A stretch of 64,000 bases of DNA, taken from contig NZ_KB893244.1 in NCBI RefSeq assembly GCF_000374025.1, positions 124,001 through 188,000 of the forward strand, read 5' to 3'. Shown here piece by piece: positions 7,798 to 16,049 of this stretch; position 1 is the stretch's first letter, and every line of letters begins with the position of its first letter. The position numbers and the translations under genes are program-made. The notes under the pieces are model-generated. The model was not told where the DNA came from and made no database searches. It saw nothing but the letters and a program-made list of their open reading frames with translations. Origin of the DNA: Spirosoma panaciterrae DSM 21099 (GTDB taxonomy: Bacteria > Bacteroidota > Bacteroidia > Cytophagales > Spirosomataceae).

Positions 7798-10173
7798 ATG
7801 AGCAGCGAACAACTATTTAGCGAAGAACAGGAAGAGGATACCGATATTCTGGGGTACGTATTTAAGTACCTCCGGTATTGGTACTGGATTGTGATCGCGC
7901 TGGTTATCAGCTTTGTATACGCTTACGTGTATTTAAAACGCTATACGCCCATTTACCAGGTGAATGCCACGCTTCTCATCAAGGACGAGAAGAAGATGAA
8001 TACCGAAGTTCTCGAAAAACTGGACATGGATGGGCAGAGTAAACTGGTCGAGAACGAAATCGAAGTTTTAAAGTCGAGGGCATTGATCCGGAAAGTCGTC
8101 GACGACCTGAATCTGATCGTATCCTATTGGAAAGAAACCAAGACTCGGGACCGTGAACTCTACAACGAAAGTCCGATTACCCTGAATGCGACGGAGATTA
8201 CCGATTACGCTTACAGCAATCCACTCTACATTAAAATAGGCCCCGACAGCAAGTACCAGTTGTTGGATGGTGATCAGAATGAACTCGGAACGTACTACTA
8301 CAGCCAGCAGGTAAAGTCCAAATACGGAAAGTTCCGGATCTTTGATCGGGATAGTGTGAACAGTACCTTCCCGACCCCCGTAAAAGTAGTTTTCCAAAGC
8401 CGGGATGGGTTGGTGGAAGGGTTGATCGGTGGGCTACAGATCGCCTTGCTAAACCCGAAAAGCAGCCTGATCTCGCTGGGCCTCGAAACGGCTGTACCTG
8501 AGAAAGGAAAAGACATTCTGACAAAGTTGTTGAATGAATATGCCTTTACCTCGCTTGAAGACAAAAACCGGGAAGCCACCAACACCCTGCGGTTCATTGA
8601 GGAACGGCTGAAGCTGGTCACGGCCGAACTGGGTGGGGTTGAACAGAACGTAGAAAACTACCGCCGGACCAAAGGCGTGACTGATCTAAGTTCCGAAGCC
8701 AACCTGTTTTTAGGAAAAGTAGAGGAAAACGATTCCAAGCTGAATGAACTGGATATTCAGTTGAAAGTGCTGGATGGCATCGAGGACTACCTCAATAGTT
8801 CGCAGGTGGGTATTGTGGCCCCGGCTACAATGATGGGCTTTACTGACCCCGTCCTGACGTCCTACATCGATCAACTATCGCAGCTGGAAATTGAGCGGAG
8901 TAAGCTGGCGCAATCGGTTCAGCCGGGAAACCCCTATCTGGAAACGCTGAACAACCAGATGAAGAACGTGAAGCAGGCGATCAAGGAAAACCTGGGCAAC
9001 CGACGGAATAGCCTGAATGTCTCCAAGCGAAGCCTGCTGGAATTGAACAATCGGCTGGAAGGAGCTATTGCATCCATTCCACATAAAGAACGGGAGTTTG
9101 TGGGGATCAAGCGCCAGGCGAATATCAAAGAAGATCTCTACTTGCTGCTGCTGAAAACCCGCGAGGAAACGGCGTTATCGTATGCATCAACGGTTACCGA
9201 TAGCCGGGTGGTCGATGCGCCCTTTTCGACGGGTGGCCCTATCCGACCCGTTCGGAAGAACATTTATCTGATGGCGCTTCTATTTGGTTTAGGAATTCCC
9301 ATCGGTCTGATCGCCATGAAAGAAGCCTTGACAAATACGGTTCAGAATAAGAAAGAAATTGAACGGAAAACGGGACTGAAAGTATTCGGTGAAGTGGGTT
9401 TATTGCCCAAGGAAGAGCAGGGCGAAATCATCGACATTCGGAGTCGAAGCTTTGTGAGTGAGCAATTGCGCATGCTGCGGTCCAACATGCAGTACCTGTT
9501 TCTGGACAAGCAGGACGATATCGGCAGCACCATTCTGGTGACCTCCTCTACCAGTGGCGAAGGCAAAAGCTTTATGACCCTCAACATTGCCGCATCGCTG
9601 GCGCTACTGAACAAAAAAGTGGTCATTCTGGGATTAGACCTACGCAAACCGAAGATCCAGGAATATCTGAAGGTCAGCAATAAAATGGGTATGTCAAATT
9701 ATCTAATTGGTAAAACGAGCCTTGACAGTATTATCCATTCGACCTCGGTTGAAAATCTCTACATGATCCCCAGTGGGCCGATCCCGCCAAACCCCTCTGA
9801 ACTGATCGCCAATGGGCGCCTAAAACACCTAATTGAGGACTTACGCAAATCGTTCGATTATATCATGATCGATACGCCCCCACTCGGTCTGGTTACGGAT
9901 GCTACGTTGCTCGCCCCGTACGTAGACGAATGCTTCTACCTGGTTCGCCACGAAAAAACGCCTAAACTCTACCTGTCGAACATCAAGGAACTGGCGCATA
10001 GAAATCTGTTTAAAACAGTTCATATCATCTTCAACGCGGTCAATTACAAGAACTCCTCCGACTATGGCTATGGATACGGGTATGGGTATGGGTACGGCTA
10101 TGGAAAAGGGGCGTATTATGGTGAAGAAACCTCGAAAAAGAGCTGGATCAACCGACTCCTGTCGAAAGTATAA
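7798..10173 (+). CDS. wzc: Wzc-type chain-length determinant and bacterial tyrosine kinase
   Basis: The ATG at 7798 (MSSEQLFSEEQ) gives 791 aa and is preferred over an upstream in-frame TTG at 7774. A Wzz-type N-terminal segment with a transmembrane helix near residues 25-45 is followed by a long periplasmic helical part with a GNVR region. A second transmembrane helix follows (YLMALLFGLGIPIGL). The cytoplasmic BY-kinase has Walker A TSGEGKS (near 586), Walker A' LGLDLRKP (near 611) and Walker B MIDTPP (near 689). The C-terminus has seven Tyr-Gly pairs plus further Tyr residues, the likely autophosphorylation cluster. It should set polymer length and control export together with the lipoprotein upstream and the PHP phosphatase at 44472. 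Confidence 0.94.
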   Translation: MSSEQLFSEEQEEDTDILGYVFKYLRYWYWIVIALVISFVYAYVYLKRYTPIYQVNATLLIKDEKKMNTEVLEKLDMDGQSKLVENEIEVLKSRALIRKVVDDLNLIVSYWKETKTRDRELYNESPITLNATEITDYAYSNPLYIKIGPDSKYQLLDGDQNELGTYYYSQQVKSKYGKFRIFDRDSVNSTFPTPVKVVFQSRDGLVEGLIGGLQIALLNPKSSLISLGLETAVPEKGKDILTKLLNEYAFTSLEDKNREATNTLRFIEERLKLVTAELGGVEQNVENYRRTKGVTDLSSEANLFLGKVEENDSKLNELDIQLKVLDGIEDYLNSSQVGIVAPATMMGFTDPVLTSYIDQLSQLEIERSKLAQSVQPGNPYLETLNNQMKNVKQAIKENLGNRRNSLNVSKRSLLELNNRLEGAIASIPHKEREFVGIKRQANIKEDLYLLLLKTREETALSYASTVTDSRVVDAPFSTGGPIRPVRKNIYLMALLFGLGIPIGLIAMKEALTNTVQNKKEIERKTGLKVFGEVGLLPKEEQGEIIDIRSRSFVSEQLRMLRSNMQYLFLDKQDDIGSTILVTSSTSGEGKSFMTLNIAASLALLNKKVVILGLDLRKPKIQEYLKVSNKMGMSNYLIGKTSLDSIIHSTSVENLYMIPSGPIPPNPSELIANGRLKHLIEDLRKSFDYIMIDTPPLGLVTDATLLAPYVDECFYLVRHEKTPKLYLSNIKELAHRNLFKTVHIIFNAVNYKNSSDYGYGYGYGYGYGYGKGAYYGEETSKKSWINRLLSKV
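10063..10104 (+). repeat. Hexameric TAY-GGN repeat encoding the (Tyr-Gly)7 tail of the kinase
   Basis: Seven tandem six-base units encode Tyr-Gly pairs with mixed third positions. Gain or loss of units would change the number of phosphorylatable tyrosines without shifting the frame. Confidence 0.8.
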
Positions 10174-10212
10174 GCAGTATCATCCACATCCGTTCGTTTT
10201 ATAAATACTTAT

Positions 10213-11487
10213 ATGATGAGTCGACCAGAAGCCGTTTCGATTGGCGTAATCGGATTAGGGTATGTAGGGCTGCCCTTAGCCGTTGAATTCGGAAAAAAAT
10301 ACCCGGTTTTTGGCTTTGATGTCAATAAAGAGCGGATTCGGCAACTGGCCGAAGGGTATGATGCCACGCTGGAAACAGCGAGAGAGGAAATCTGCTCGGC
10401 AAAGCATCTGACGTTCACCCACGATATCGAGCTATTACGGTCCTGCACCGTCTATATTGTCACCGTACCGACCCCCATCGATAGCTTCAAAAAGCCCGAT
10501 CTGAGCTTTTTAGTAAAGGCCTCGGCGGCCGTTGGGAAACTTCTGAAAAAAGGCGATACGGTCATTTACGAATCGACGGTTTATCCGGGCTGTACGGAAG
10601 AAGATTGCGTGCCTGTGCTGGAAAAGTGCAGCAAACTTACCTACAACAAAGACTTCTTCTGTGGCTACTCACCCGAGCGGATCAATCCGGGCGATAAAGA
10701 GCGAACACTGACCCGGATTCTGAAAATTACGTCGGGTTCGACCGAGGAAACGGCCGATTTTGTCGATCGTTTGTATGGCTCCATCATCGAAGCGGGCACC
10801 TATCGGGCGCCGTCGATTAAAGTAGCCGAAGCTGCTAAAGCCATTGAAAATGCCCAGCGCGACATCAACATCTCGTTTGTGAACGAACTGGCGCTAATGT
10901 TCGACCGGATGGGCATCGATACCAACGACGTGCTGGATGCGGCTGGTACCAAATGGAACTTCCTGAAATTTAAACCGGGACTGGTCGGCGGGCATTGCAT
11001 CGGCGTTGACCCCTATTACTTAGTGCATAAAGCCCAAAGTCTTGGCTATTATCCCCAGGTTATTGCGTCTGGTCGGCTGGTGAACGACGGCATGGGCATG
11101 TTTGTCGCAAAGAAAATTCTGAAGCGACTCATTGCCAACGGGCTACAGATTCAGTCGAGTCGGGTACTTATTCTGGGCGTCACTTTCAAGGAAAACTGCC
11201 CCGATACGCGCAATACCAAGGTAGTCGATATTTACCACGAGCTTATCGATTTTGGGATTGGGGTAGATGTTTACGATCCCTGGGCCTCTCCGCAGGATGT
11301 GCAGGAGGAATATGGTATAGAACTGGCCGATACGATAGAGGGGCAGCAATACGACGGGATTATTCTGGCAGTGGCCCACCGGCAGTTTTTTGAATTGAAC
11401 ATTGACGGGTTAAAAAGAGATGCGAAATCCATTGTGTTCGATGTGAAATCCATCTTCGATAAGAAGCTGGTCGACATTCGGCTATAA
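10213..11487 (+). CDS. UDP-N-acetylhexosamine 6-dehydrogenase (WbpO/TviB type)
   Basis: This 424-aa nucleotide-sugar dehydrogenase has the NAD-binding motif GVIGLGYVGLPLAVEFG at residues 11-27. The central domain contains VYPGCTEEDCVPVLE, and the catalytic Cys262 lies in GGHCIGVDPYYLVHKAQ. A C-terminal UDP-binding domain completes the usual three-domain layout. The Cys motif and the GYSPERINPGDKE segment resemble the WbpO/TviB branch, which oxidises UDP-GalNAc or UDP-GlcNAc to the uronic acid. It can feed the WbpB-E-D-I route encoded nearby and, with the 4-epimerase at 16050, UDP-GalNAcA. Which substrate dominates cannot be told from sequence. ATG at 10213 or 10216 could be the start. Confidence 0.93.
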   Translation: MMSRPEAVSIGVIGLGYVGLPLAVEFGKKYPVFGFDVNKERIRQLAEGYDATLETAREEICSAKHLTFTHDIELLRSCTVYIVTVPTPIDSFKKPDLSFLVKASAAVGKLLKKGDTVIYESTVYPGCTEEDCVPVLEKCSKLTYNKDFFCGYSPERINPGDKERTLTRILKITSGSTEETADFVDRLYGSIIEAGTYRAPSIKVAEAAKAIENAQRDINISFVNELALMFDRMGIDTNDVLDAAGTKWNFLKFKPGLVGGHCIGVDPYYLVHKAQSLGYYPQVIASGRLVNDGMGMFVAKKILKRLIANGLQIQSSRVLILGVTFKENCPDTRNTKVVDIYHELIDFGIGVDVYDPWASPQDVQEEYGIELADTIEGQQYDGIILAVAHRQFFELNIDGLKRDAKSIVFDVKSIFDKKLVDIRL

Positions 11488-11585
11488 GCACAACCGCTTC
11501 TCAGTTAACCCCTTACCTATAGTCTTGAAACGTTTTCCTGCAGTATGCATTTCGCCTATCTAACGCCTATTGATCAACCTTTACC

Positions 11586-12686
11586 ATGTCGCTCACACAA
11601 CTTACCGTTCAGGAAGGCTCACTGGCCGGTGATTCCAGCCGCCCGCTCGATCAGCCCGCCATCATCTCGCCCCGACGCGACAGCATCCACCAGAAACTGC
11701 CCGATGGTTTACTGACCATTGCGCAGAAAGAGGCCTGGCATTGTACCCGTTTAGACGACATTATCCAGCATAAGCTCGATCAGACGGTTGCTCATGTATA
11801 CATTGACGACATACTGCTGAAAGCCCACGACCCGAACCAGGTTTTCGAAACCATTCGGACCAAACTAATCGACAATACCTATTTCGCATTTCGCATCGTA
11901 ACGGCCGAAAACATAAAAACGAGCATTCAGCAGCGCATTTCCTACGGTTTCTTTACGCTCTATTACCCCTTCCATTTTTTATCCAGACGGGTACTCCCGA
12001 AACTCAAGGGCTTTCGTAAACTATGCCGGTTGCTGGCCATCCCGGTCGACATCTCGAAAGCTGAAATCATCGGTCGGTTGATTTACAAAGGATTTGACAT
12101 TGTTAAGCTGGTCGAAACGGCTCAGGATACGCTGATCATTGCCAAAGCGAACACGGGCGTCAATCCCAGCCAGCATAAACCAGCCTCCAACGAAGGGTTC
12201 CTGTTTCGGATGCAGCGGGTTGGCAAACTGGGCGTTCCGATCACCGTCTATAAATTCCGCTCCATGCACCCCTATGCCGAGTATGTGCAGGAATACCTGC
12301 ATCGGACCAATGGACTGGATGCGGGCGGCAAGTTTAAAAATGACTTTCGGGTAAGCACGGGCGGGCGCGTATTGCGGAAATACTGGCTCGACGAATTGCC
12401 CATGCTATATAACCTGGTGAAAGGCGACATTAAACTGATTGGGGTTCGACCCATCAGCGAGCATTATTTCAGCCTGTATCCCACTCAGGTACAACAGATT
12501 CGGAAGAAGCATAAGCCGGGGTTACTACCGCCGTTTTATGCCGATATGCCCAATACGTTCGAGGAAATCGTTCAGTCGGAACTGACGTATCTGGAAGCCT
12601 ACGAAAAAGCGCCCTGGCAAACCGATCTGGCCTATTTGCTGAAGATCCTGAAAAATATCGTCGTTCATAAAGCGCGCAGCAAATAA
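11586..12686 (+). CDS. Initiating sugar transferase (polyprenyl-phosphate glycosyl-1-phosphate transferase)
   Basis: The C-terminal half (about residues 200-366) is a bacterial sugar transferase domain with RVGKLGVPITVYKFRSMHP (FRSM at 224-227), RKYWLDELPMLYNLVKGD and IGVRPISE, the hallmarks of WcaJ/WbaP-type enzymes. These place the first sugar phosphate on undecaprenyl phosphate at the inner face of the membrane. The first 190 residues have no clear transmembrane bundle. A segment around YYPFHFLSRRVLPKL could be the re-entrant membrane helix, a layout I associate with Bacteroidota members. It is the only initiating transferase seen in the locus. Confidence 0.9.
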   Translation: MSLTQLTVQEGSLAGDSSRPLDQPAIISPRRDSIHQKLPDGLLTIAQKEAWHCTRLDDIIQHKLDQTVAHVYIDDILLKAHDPNQVFETIRTKLIDNTYFAFRIVTAENIKTSIQQRISYGFFTLYYPFHFLSRRVLPKLKGFRKLCRLLAIPVDISKAEIIGRLIYKGFDIVKLVETAQDTLIIAKANTGVNPSQHKPASNEGFLFRMQRVGKLGVPITVYKFRSMHPYAEYVQEYLHRTNGLDAGGKFKNDFRVSTGGRVLRKYWLDELPMLYNLVKGDIKLIGVRPISEHYFSLYPTQVQQIRKKHKPGLLPPFYADMPNTFEEIVQSELTYLEAYEKAPWQTDLAYLLKILKNIVVHKARSK

Positions 12687-12688
12687 GA

Positions 12689-12709
12689 CCCCTAAAGCCG
12701 CTGAAGGGG
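12689..12709 (+). terminator. Weak hairpin after the sugar transferase gene
   Basis: CCCCT at 12689-12693 pairs with AGGGG at 12705-12709 directly after the stop codon, followed by a mixed T/A stretch rather than a clean T run. It may be a weak terminator or attenuator. The short stem keeps confidence low. Confidence 0.3.
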
Positions 12710-12730
12710 ACTTATTAATTATAATCTAAA

Positions 12731-12816
12731 TTTTGTCATCCCGACGTAGGAGGGATCTTCGGAGGCTAGTTACTATCTCCTTCCTCAGAGATCCCTCCTG
12801 CGTCGGGATGACAAAA
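12731..12816. repeat. Palindromic intergenic element, copy A
   Basis: Arms of 28 bp beginning TTTTGTCATCCCGACG and ending in its reverse complement are paired with one T/C difference, which would still form a G-U pair in RNA. They flank a loop of about 30 nt. The same consensus (GTCATCCCGACG, AGGAGGGATCTTCGG) recurs at 14148 and 14900. The gap holds no gene. Confidence 0.85.
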
Positions 12817-12907
12817 AACAAAAGCTTTAAAGGGTAGTGTATTTAGTTCGAGCGAGGGTAATGACTTCTTTAGACGGTTTAGGGCTTTCGACACAGTTTG
12901 CAACAGC

Positions 12908-14065
12908 ATGACTCCTGCTCTGCCTTTACCCGGAATTGTTGCCCCCATCCAGATGGTTGATTTGAAGAATCAGTATCTGAGAATCAAACCCGCCATCGAT
13001 GCGGCCATTCAGGAATGTCTGGATACGACGGCCTTTATCAAAGGACCGCAGGTAGGGGCTTTTGAACAGCGACTGGCGCAGTATCTGGATGTGAAGCATG
13101 TGATTTCCTGCGCCAACGGAACCGACGCCCTTCAACTGGGGATGATGGCGCTGGACCTGCGACCGGGCGATGAGGTCATTGTACCCGCTTTTACCTACGT
13201 AGCCACGGCCGAAGTCATCGCCTTACTGGGCCTCAAACCCGTGATGGTGGATGTAGACCCGGCCACGTTTACCCTTACGCGGGAAAGTATCGAAAAGGCC
13301 CTTTCGCCACGAACCCGGCTGGTAGTACCCGTGCACCTGTTTGGACAATGTGCAGATATGGCGGAGATCACCTCCGTTTGTCAGCAGCATGGGCTGGCCA
13401 TAATCGAGGATACAGCCCAGGCGGTAGGAGCAACCTACACCTTTCGGGACGGAACCACAAAGGCCGCAGGCGCAATGGGTGATCTGGGTACAACTTCGTT
13501 CTTCCCCTCCAAAAACCTCGGCTGTTTTGGCGATGGGGGAGCGGTATACACCAATCAGGATGAACTGGCGCATAAAGTGAAGATGATCGGGAATCATGGA
13601 CAGGCCCGAAAGTATGTCCACGAAACGATTGGTGTGAATTCGCGCCTGGACACCATTCAGGCAGCTATTTTACTCGAAAAACTGAAGCATCTGGACAGTT
13701 ATACCCAAGCCCGTCAGCAGGTAGCCCGTCGGTACGACGAAGCCTTCCGGAACGTGGAGGCCATCCAGACGCCATACCGAAACCCGGATTCAACCCACGT
13801 CTTTCATCAATACACGCTGAAAGTGCCAGCCAATAAGCGGGATGGGCTGAAAGCGTATTTAAGCGAGAAGAAAATACCCAGCATGATCTATTACCCAATT
13901 CCTTTGAACGCCCAGAAAGCCTATCAGGGCGTCGGGCGCGTGGTGGGCGATTTATCGGTAACGCAGGATTTATGCCAACGGGTGATCTCCCTCCCGATGC
14001 ATACCGAATTGTCGGACGATCAGATCACGTATATCACCGAAACAGTCATTGACTATTTCGCTTGA
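12908..14065 (+). CDS. wbpE: PLP-dependent sugar aminotransferase (WbpE-like, DegT/DnrJ/EryC1 family)
   Basis: This 385-aa protein is a typical DegT/DnrJ/EryC1/StrS aminotransferase. It has NGTDALQLGMMAL near 80, the cofactor-contacting EDTAQAVGA (about 164-172) and the Schiff-base lysine K202 in FFPSKNLGCFGDGG. The C-terminal GVNSRLDTIQAAIL and PIPLNAQKAY segments also fit. In the Wbp route this enzyme aminates the 3-keto sugar made by WbpB. The companion wbpD-like and wbpB-like genes follow immediately, which supports the specific call. The ATG at 12908 is used, though the Met in IQMVDLKNQ at 12953 resembles the usual family start. Palindromic elements lie on both sides. Confidence 0.9.
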   Translation: MTPALPLPGIVAPIQMVDLKNQYLRIKPAIDAAIQECLDTTAFIKGPQVGAFEQRLAQYLDVKHVISCANGTDALQLGMMALDLRPGDEVIVPAFTYVATAEVIALLGLKPVMVDVDPATFTLTRESIEKALSPRTRLVVPVHLFGQCADMAEITSVCQQHGLAIIEDTAQAVGATYTFRDGTTKAAGAMGDLGTTSFFPSKNLGCFGDGGAVYTNQDELAHKVKMIGNHGQARKYVHETIGVNSRLDTIQAAILLEKLKHLDSYTQARQQVARRYDEAFRNVEAIQTPYRNPDSTHVFHQYTLKVPANKRDGLKAYLSEKKIPSMIYYPIPLNAQKAYQGVGRVVGDLSVTQDLCQRVISLPMHTELSDDQITYITETVIDYFA

Positions 14066-14147
14066 GGAAGGAAGAAACTATTTGTCATTCCGCCGATAGG
14101 AAGCAGATAATGCATTCTGGACGATTGAGCTACAGAAGAAGAAACTG

Positions 14148-14235
14148 TTTGTCATTCCGACGAAAGGAGGAATCTTCGGAAACAGACTATTTAATGGAAC
14201 CTTCCGAAGATCCCTCCTTTCGTCGGGATGACAAA
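14148..14235. repeat. Palindromic intergenic element, copy B
   Basis: The left arm (TTTGTCATTCCGACGAAAGG...) and the right arm (...CCTTTCGTCGGGATGACAAA) pair over about 33 bp with few mismatches. A partial second left arm (GAAGAAACTATTTGTCATTCCG) lies just upstream, around 14071-14092, and duplicates the sequence leading into copy B. Together they fill most of the gap between the aminotransferase and acetyltransferase genes. Confidence 0.85.
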
Positions 14236-14263
14236 AAAACATTCTTAAAATACGCCTGATTCG

Positions 14264-14839
14264 TTGAGCTCCGTTTTTATACATCCCTCGGCTATTGTTG
14301 ATGATGGCTGTCAGATTGGTGAGGGCACGAAAATCTGGCATTTCTCGCACATCATGCCCGGATGCGTGATTGGGAATGGGTGTAACATAGGCCAGAATGT
14401 GGTGATCTCCCCACAGGTCGTGCTGGGCAATAACGTGAAGGTCCAAAACAACGTGTCGATCTATACGGGCGTAACCTGCGCTGATGATGTGTTTTTGGGG
14501 CCGTCGATGGTATTTACGAATGTGATTAACCCCCGAAGCGCCATTGTCCGAAAAGATCAGTATCAGCAAACGCACGTTGGTAAAGGAGCCAGTATCGGTG
14601 CCAATGCCACCATCGTATGCGGGCACGACATTGGTGAATATGCCTTTATTGGCGCGGGGGCAGTAGTCACCAAATCTGTTCCGCCTTATGCGCTGGTAGT
14701 CGGGAACCCGGCCCGGCAACTCGGCTGGATCAGTGAATACGGTCATCGACTCACCTTCGACGAGCAAGGGGTAGCCCAATGCCCTGAAAGTGGAGATACC
14801 TACCAACTAGTAGACGGTACAATTCATAAAGGGCTATAG
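14264..14839 (+). CDS. wbpD: WbpD-like sugar 3-N-acetyltransferase (left-handed beta-helix)
   Basis: This 191-aa protein begins at a TTG codon ([14 protein letters not shown]). The family start aligns here and no ATG exists until about codon 30, so a non-ATG start is likely. Hexapeptide repeats run through [39 protein letters not shown] and [20 protein letters not shown]. The order and the KIWHFSHI signature match WbpD/WlbB enzymes, which acetylate the 3-amino group of UDP-GlcNAc(3NH2)A using acetyl-CoA. It sits between the WbpE-like and WbpB-like genes, as expected for one pathway, with repeat elements on both flanks. Confidence 0.9.
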   Translation: MSSVFIHPSAIVDDGCQIGEGTKIWHFSHIMPGCVIGNGCNIGQNVVISPQVVLGNNVKVQNNVSIYTGVTCADDVFLGPSMVFTNVINPRSAIVRKDQYQQTHVGKGASIGANATIVCGHDIGEYAFIGAGAVVTKSVPPYALVVGNPARQLGWISEYGHRLTFDEQGVAQCPESGDTYQLVDGTIHKGL

Positions 14840-14899
14840 AGTTTTAAGCATACTCAGATTTAAGCCCCTACTTTACCTGGCATCTATTGGAAATGACAG

Positions 14900-14987
14900 T
14901 TTTTGTCATCCCGACGCAGGAGGGATCTTTGGTCACTATTAATTATCTCCTTACCCGAAGGTCCCTCGTTCCTCGGGATGACAAAAA
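14900..14987. repeat. Palindromic intergenic element, copy C
   Basis: The left arm TTTTTGTCATCCCGACGC and right arm CTCGGGATGACAAAAA pair at the ends. The inner parts are more diverged than in copies A and B. The element occupies the gap between the WbpD-like and WbpB-like genes. Confidence 0.8.
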
Positions 14988-15031
14988 CATAGTAGTTTAG
15001 CTTCTACAGTCTACTTACCGCTCCTTCCTCT

Positions 15032-16000
15032 ATGAAAACATTTGCCCTCATCGGTGCTGCCGGTTTTATAGCCCCCCGCCACCTGAAAGCCATAAAAGAA
15101 ACCGGAAACCGACTCGTAACGGCCTTCGATAAGTTCGACTCGGTGGGCGTAATGGATAGCTTCTTTCCCGAAGCCGATTTCTTCACGGAGTTCGAGCGGT
15201 TTGACCGGCATGTTGACAAAAAACGACGGGAAGGCGATCCGATTCAGTACGTCAGCATCTGTAGCCCAAACTACCTGCACGACGCCCACATTCGGTTTGG
15301 ACTGCGAAGTGGGGCCGATGTGATCTGCGAAAAACCGCTGGTGCTGAATCCCTGGAACATTGACGGACTGGCTGAAATGGAGAAAGAAACGGGTAAACGG
15401 GTCCACAACATCCTTCAACTTCGGTTGCACCCCAGTATCGTAGCCCTGAAAAACCGCATTGCCAACAGCCCAGCCGATAAAGTGTATGATGTAGACTTGG
15501 CTTATATCACCTCGCGGGGCAAATGGTATAACATCAGTTGGAAAGGCGATACCACCAAATCGGGTGGTGTGGCAACCAACATCGGTGTCCACTTCTTCGA
15601 TATGCTGACCTGGATTTTTGGCAAAGTGAAGAAAAACGTCGTGCATGTACGCGAGGAGAATACAGCCGCTGGATTTCTGGAACTGGAACGGGCCAATGTG
15701 CGCTGGTTTCTGAGTACCGAATATGAGTCCCTGCCCGAAGCGGTTAAACTGGCGGGTAAACGAACCTACCGTTCCCTGCAAATGGAAGGCGAAGAAATCG
15801 AGTTCAGTGACGGCTTTACCGATCTCCATACCCGAAGCTACGAGCACATTCTGTCCGGGAGTGGCTTTGGCCTGCTGGAAGCTTATCCCTCCATCGAAAT
15901 CGTTCACTACATCCGGAATGCTAAACTAAGTGCAAAAACGAGTGATTATCATCCTTTAGTTAAGTCTACTTTAAGTCACCTGGACCTGCTTAATGAGTAG
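15032..16000 (+). CDS. wbpB: WbpB/WlbA-like UDP-GlcNAcA 3-dehydrogenase (Gfo/Idh/MocA family)
   Basis: This 322-aa protein has an N-terminal Rossmann fold starting FALIGAAGFIAPRHLKAIKE. That signature is typical of WbpB/WlbA, which oxidise C3 of UDP-GlcNAcA with NAD and 2-oxoglutarate recycling. The EKPLVLNPWN motif contains the conserved EKP lysine. TKSGGVATNIGVHFFDML carries the conserved His of the substrate domain. Together with the dehydrogenase at 10213, WbpE at 12908, WbpD at 14264 and WbpI at 40385, it completes a route to a 2,3-diacetamido-2,3-dideoxy-uronic acid. The start is unambiguous. Confidence 0.92.
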   Translation: MKTFALIGAAGFIAPRHLKAIKETGNRLVTAFDKFDSVGVMDSFFPEADFFTEFERFDRHVDKKRREGDPIQYVSICSPNYLHDAHIRFGLRSGADVICEKPLVLNPWNIDGLAEMEKETGKRVHNILQLRLHPSIVALKNRIANSPADKVYDVDLAYITSRGKWYNISWKGDTTKSGGVATNIGVHFFDMLTWIFGKVKKNVVHVREENTAAGFLELERANVRWFLSTEYESLPEAVKLAGKRTYRSLQMEGEEIEFSDGFTDLHTRSYEHILSGSGFGLLEAYPSIEIVHYIRNAKLSAKTSDYHPLVKSTLSHLDLLNE

Positions 16001-16049
16001 TGTTTAAATGACTTTATACGTGTAAACTAAATTCAGTAGACAAACAACT

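Noticed and set aside
14062-14259. A 65-codon plus-strand frame between the WbpE-like and WbpD-like genes
   Set aside because: It is made almost entirely of the palindromic element copy B and its partial arm.
14078-14806. A 242-codon minus-strand frame opposite the WbpD-like gene
   Set aside because: The plus strand encodes clear hexapeptide repeats. The minus frame also runs through the palindromic repeat and has no recognisable product.
15011-15907. A 298-codon minus-strand frame opposite the WbpB-like gene
   Set aside because: It is a shadow of a firmly identified oxidoreductase gene, produced by codon bias.
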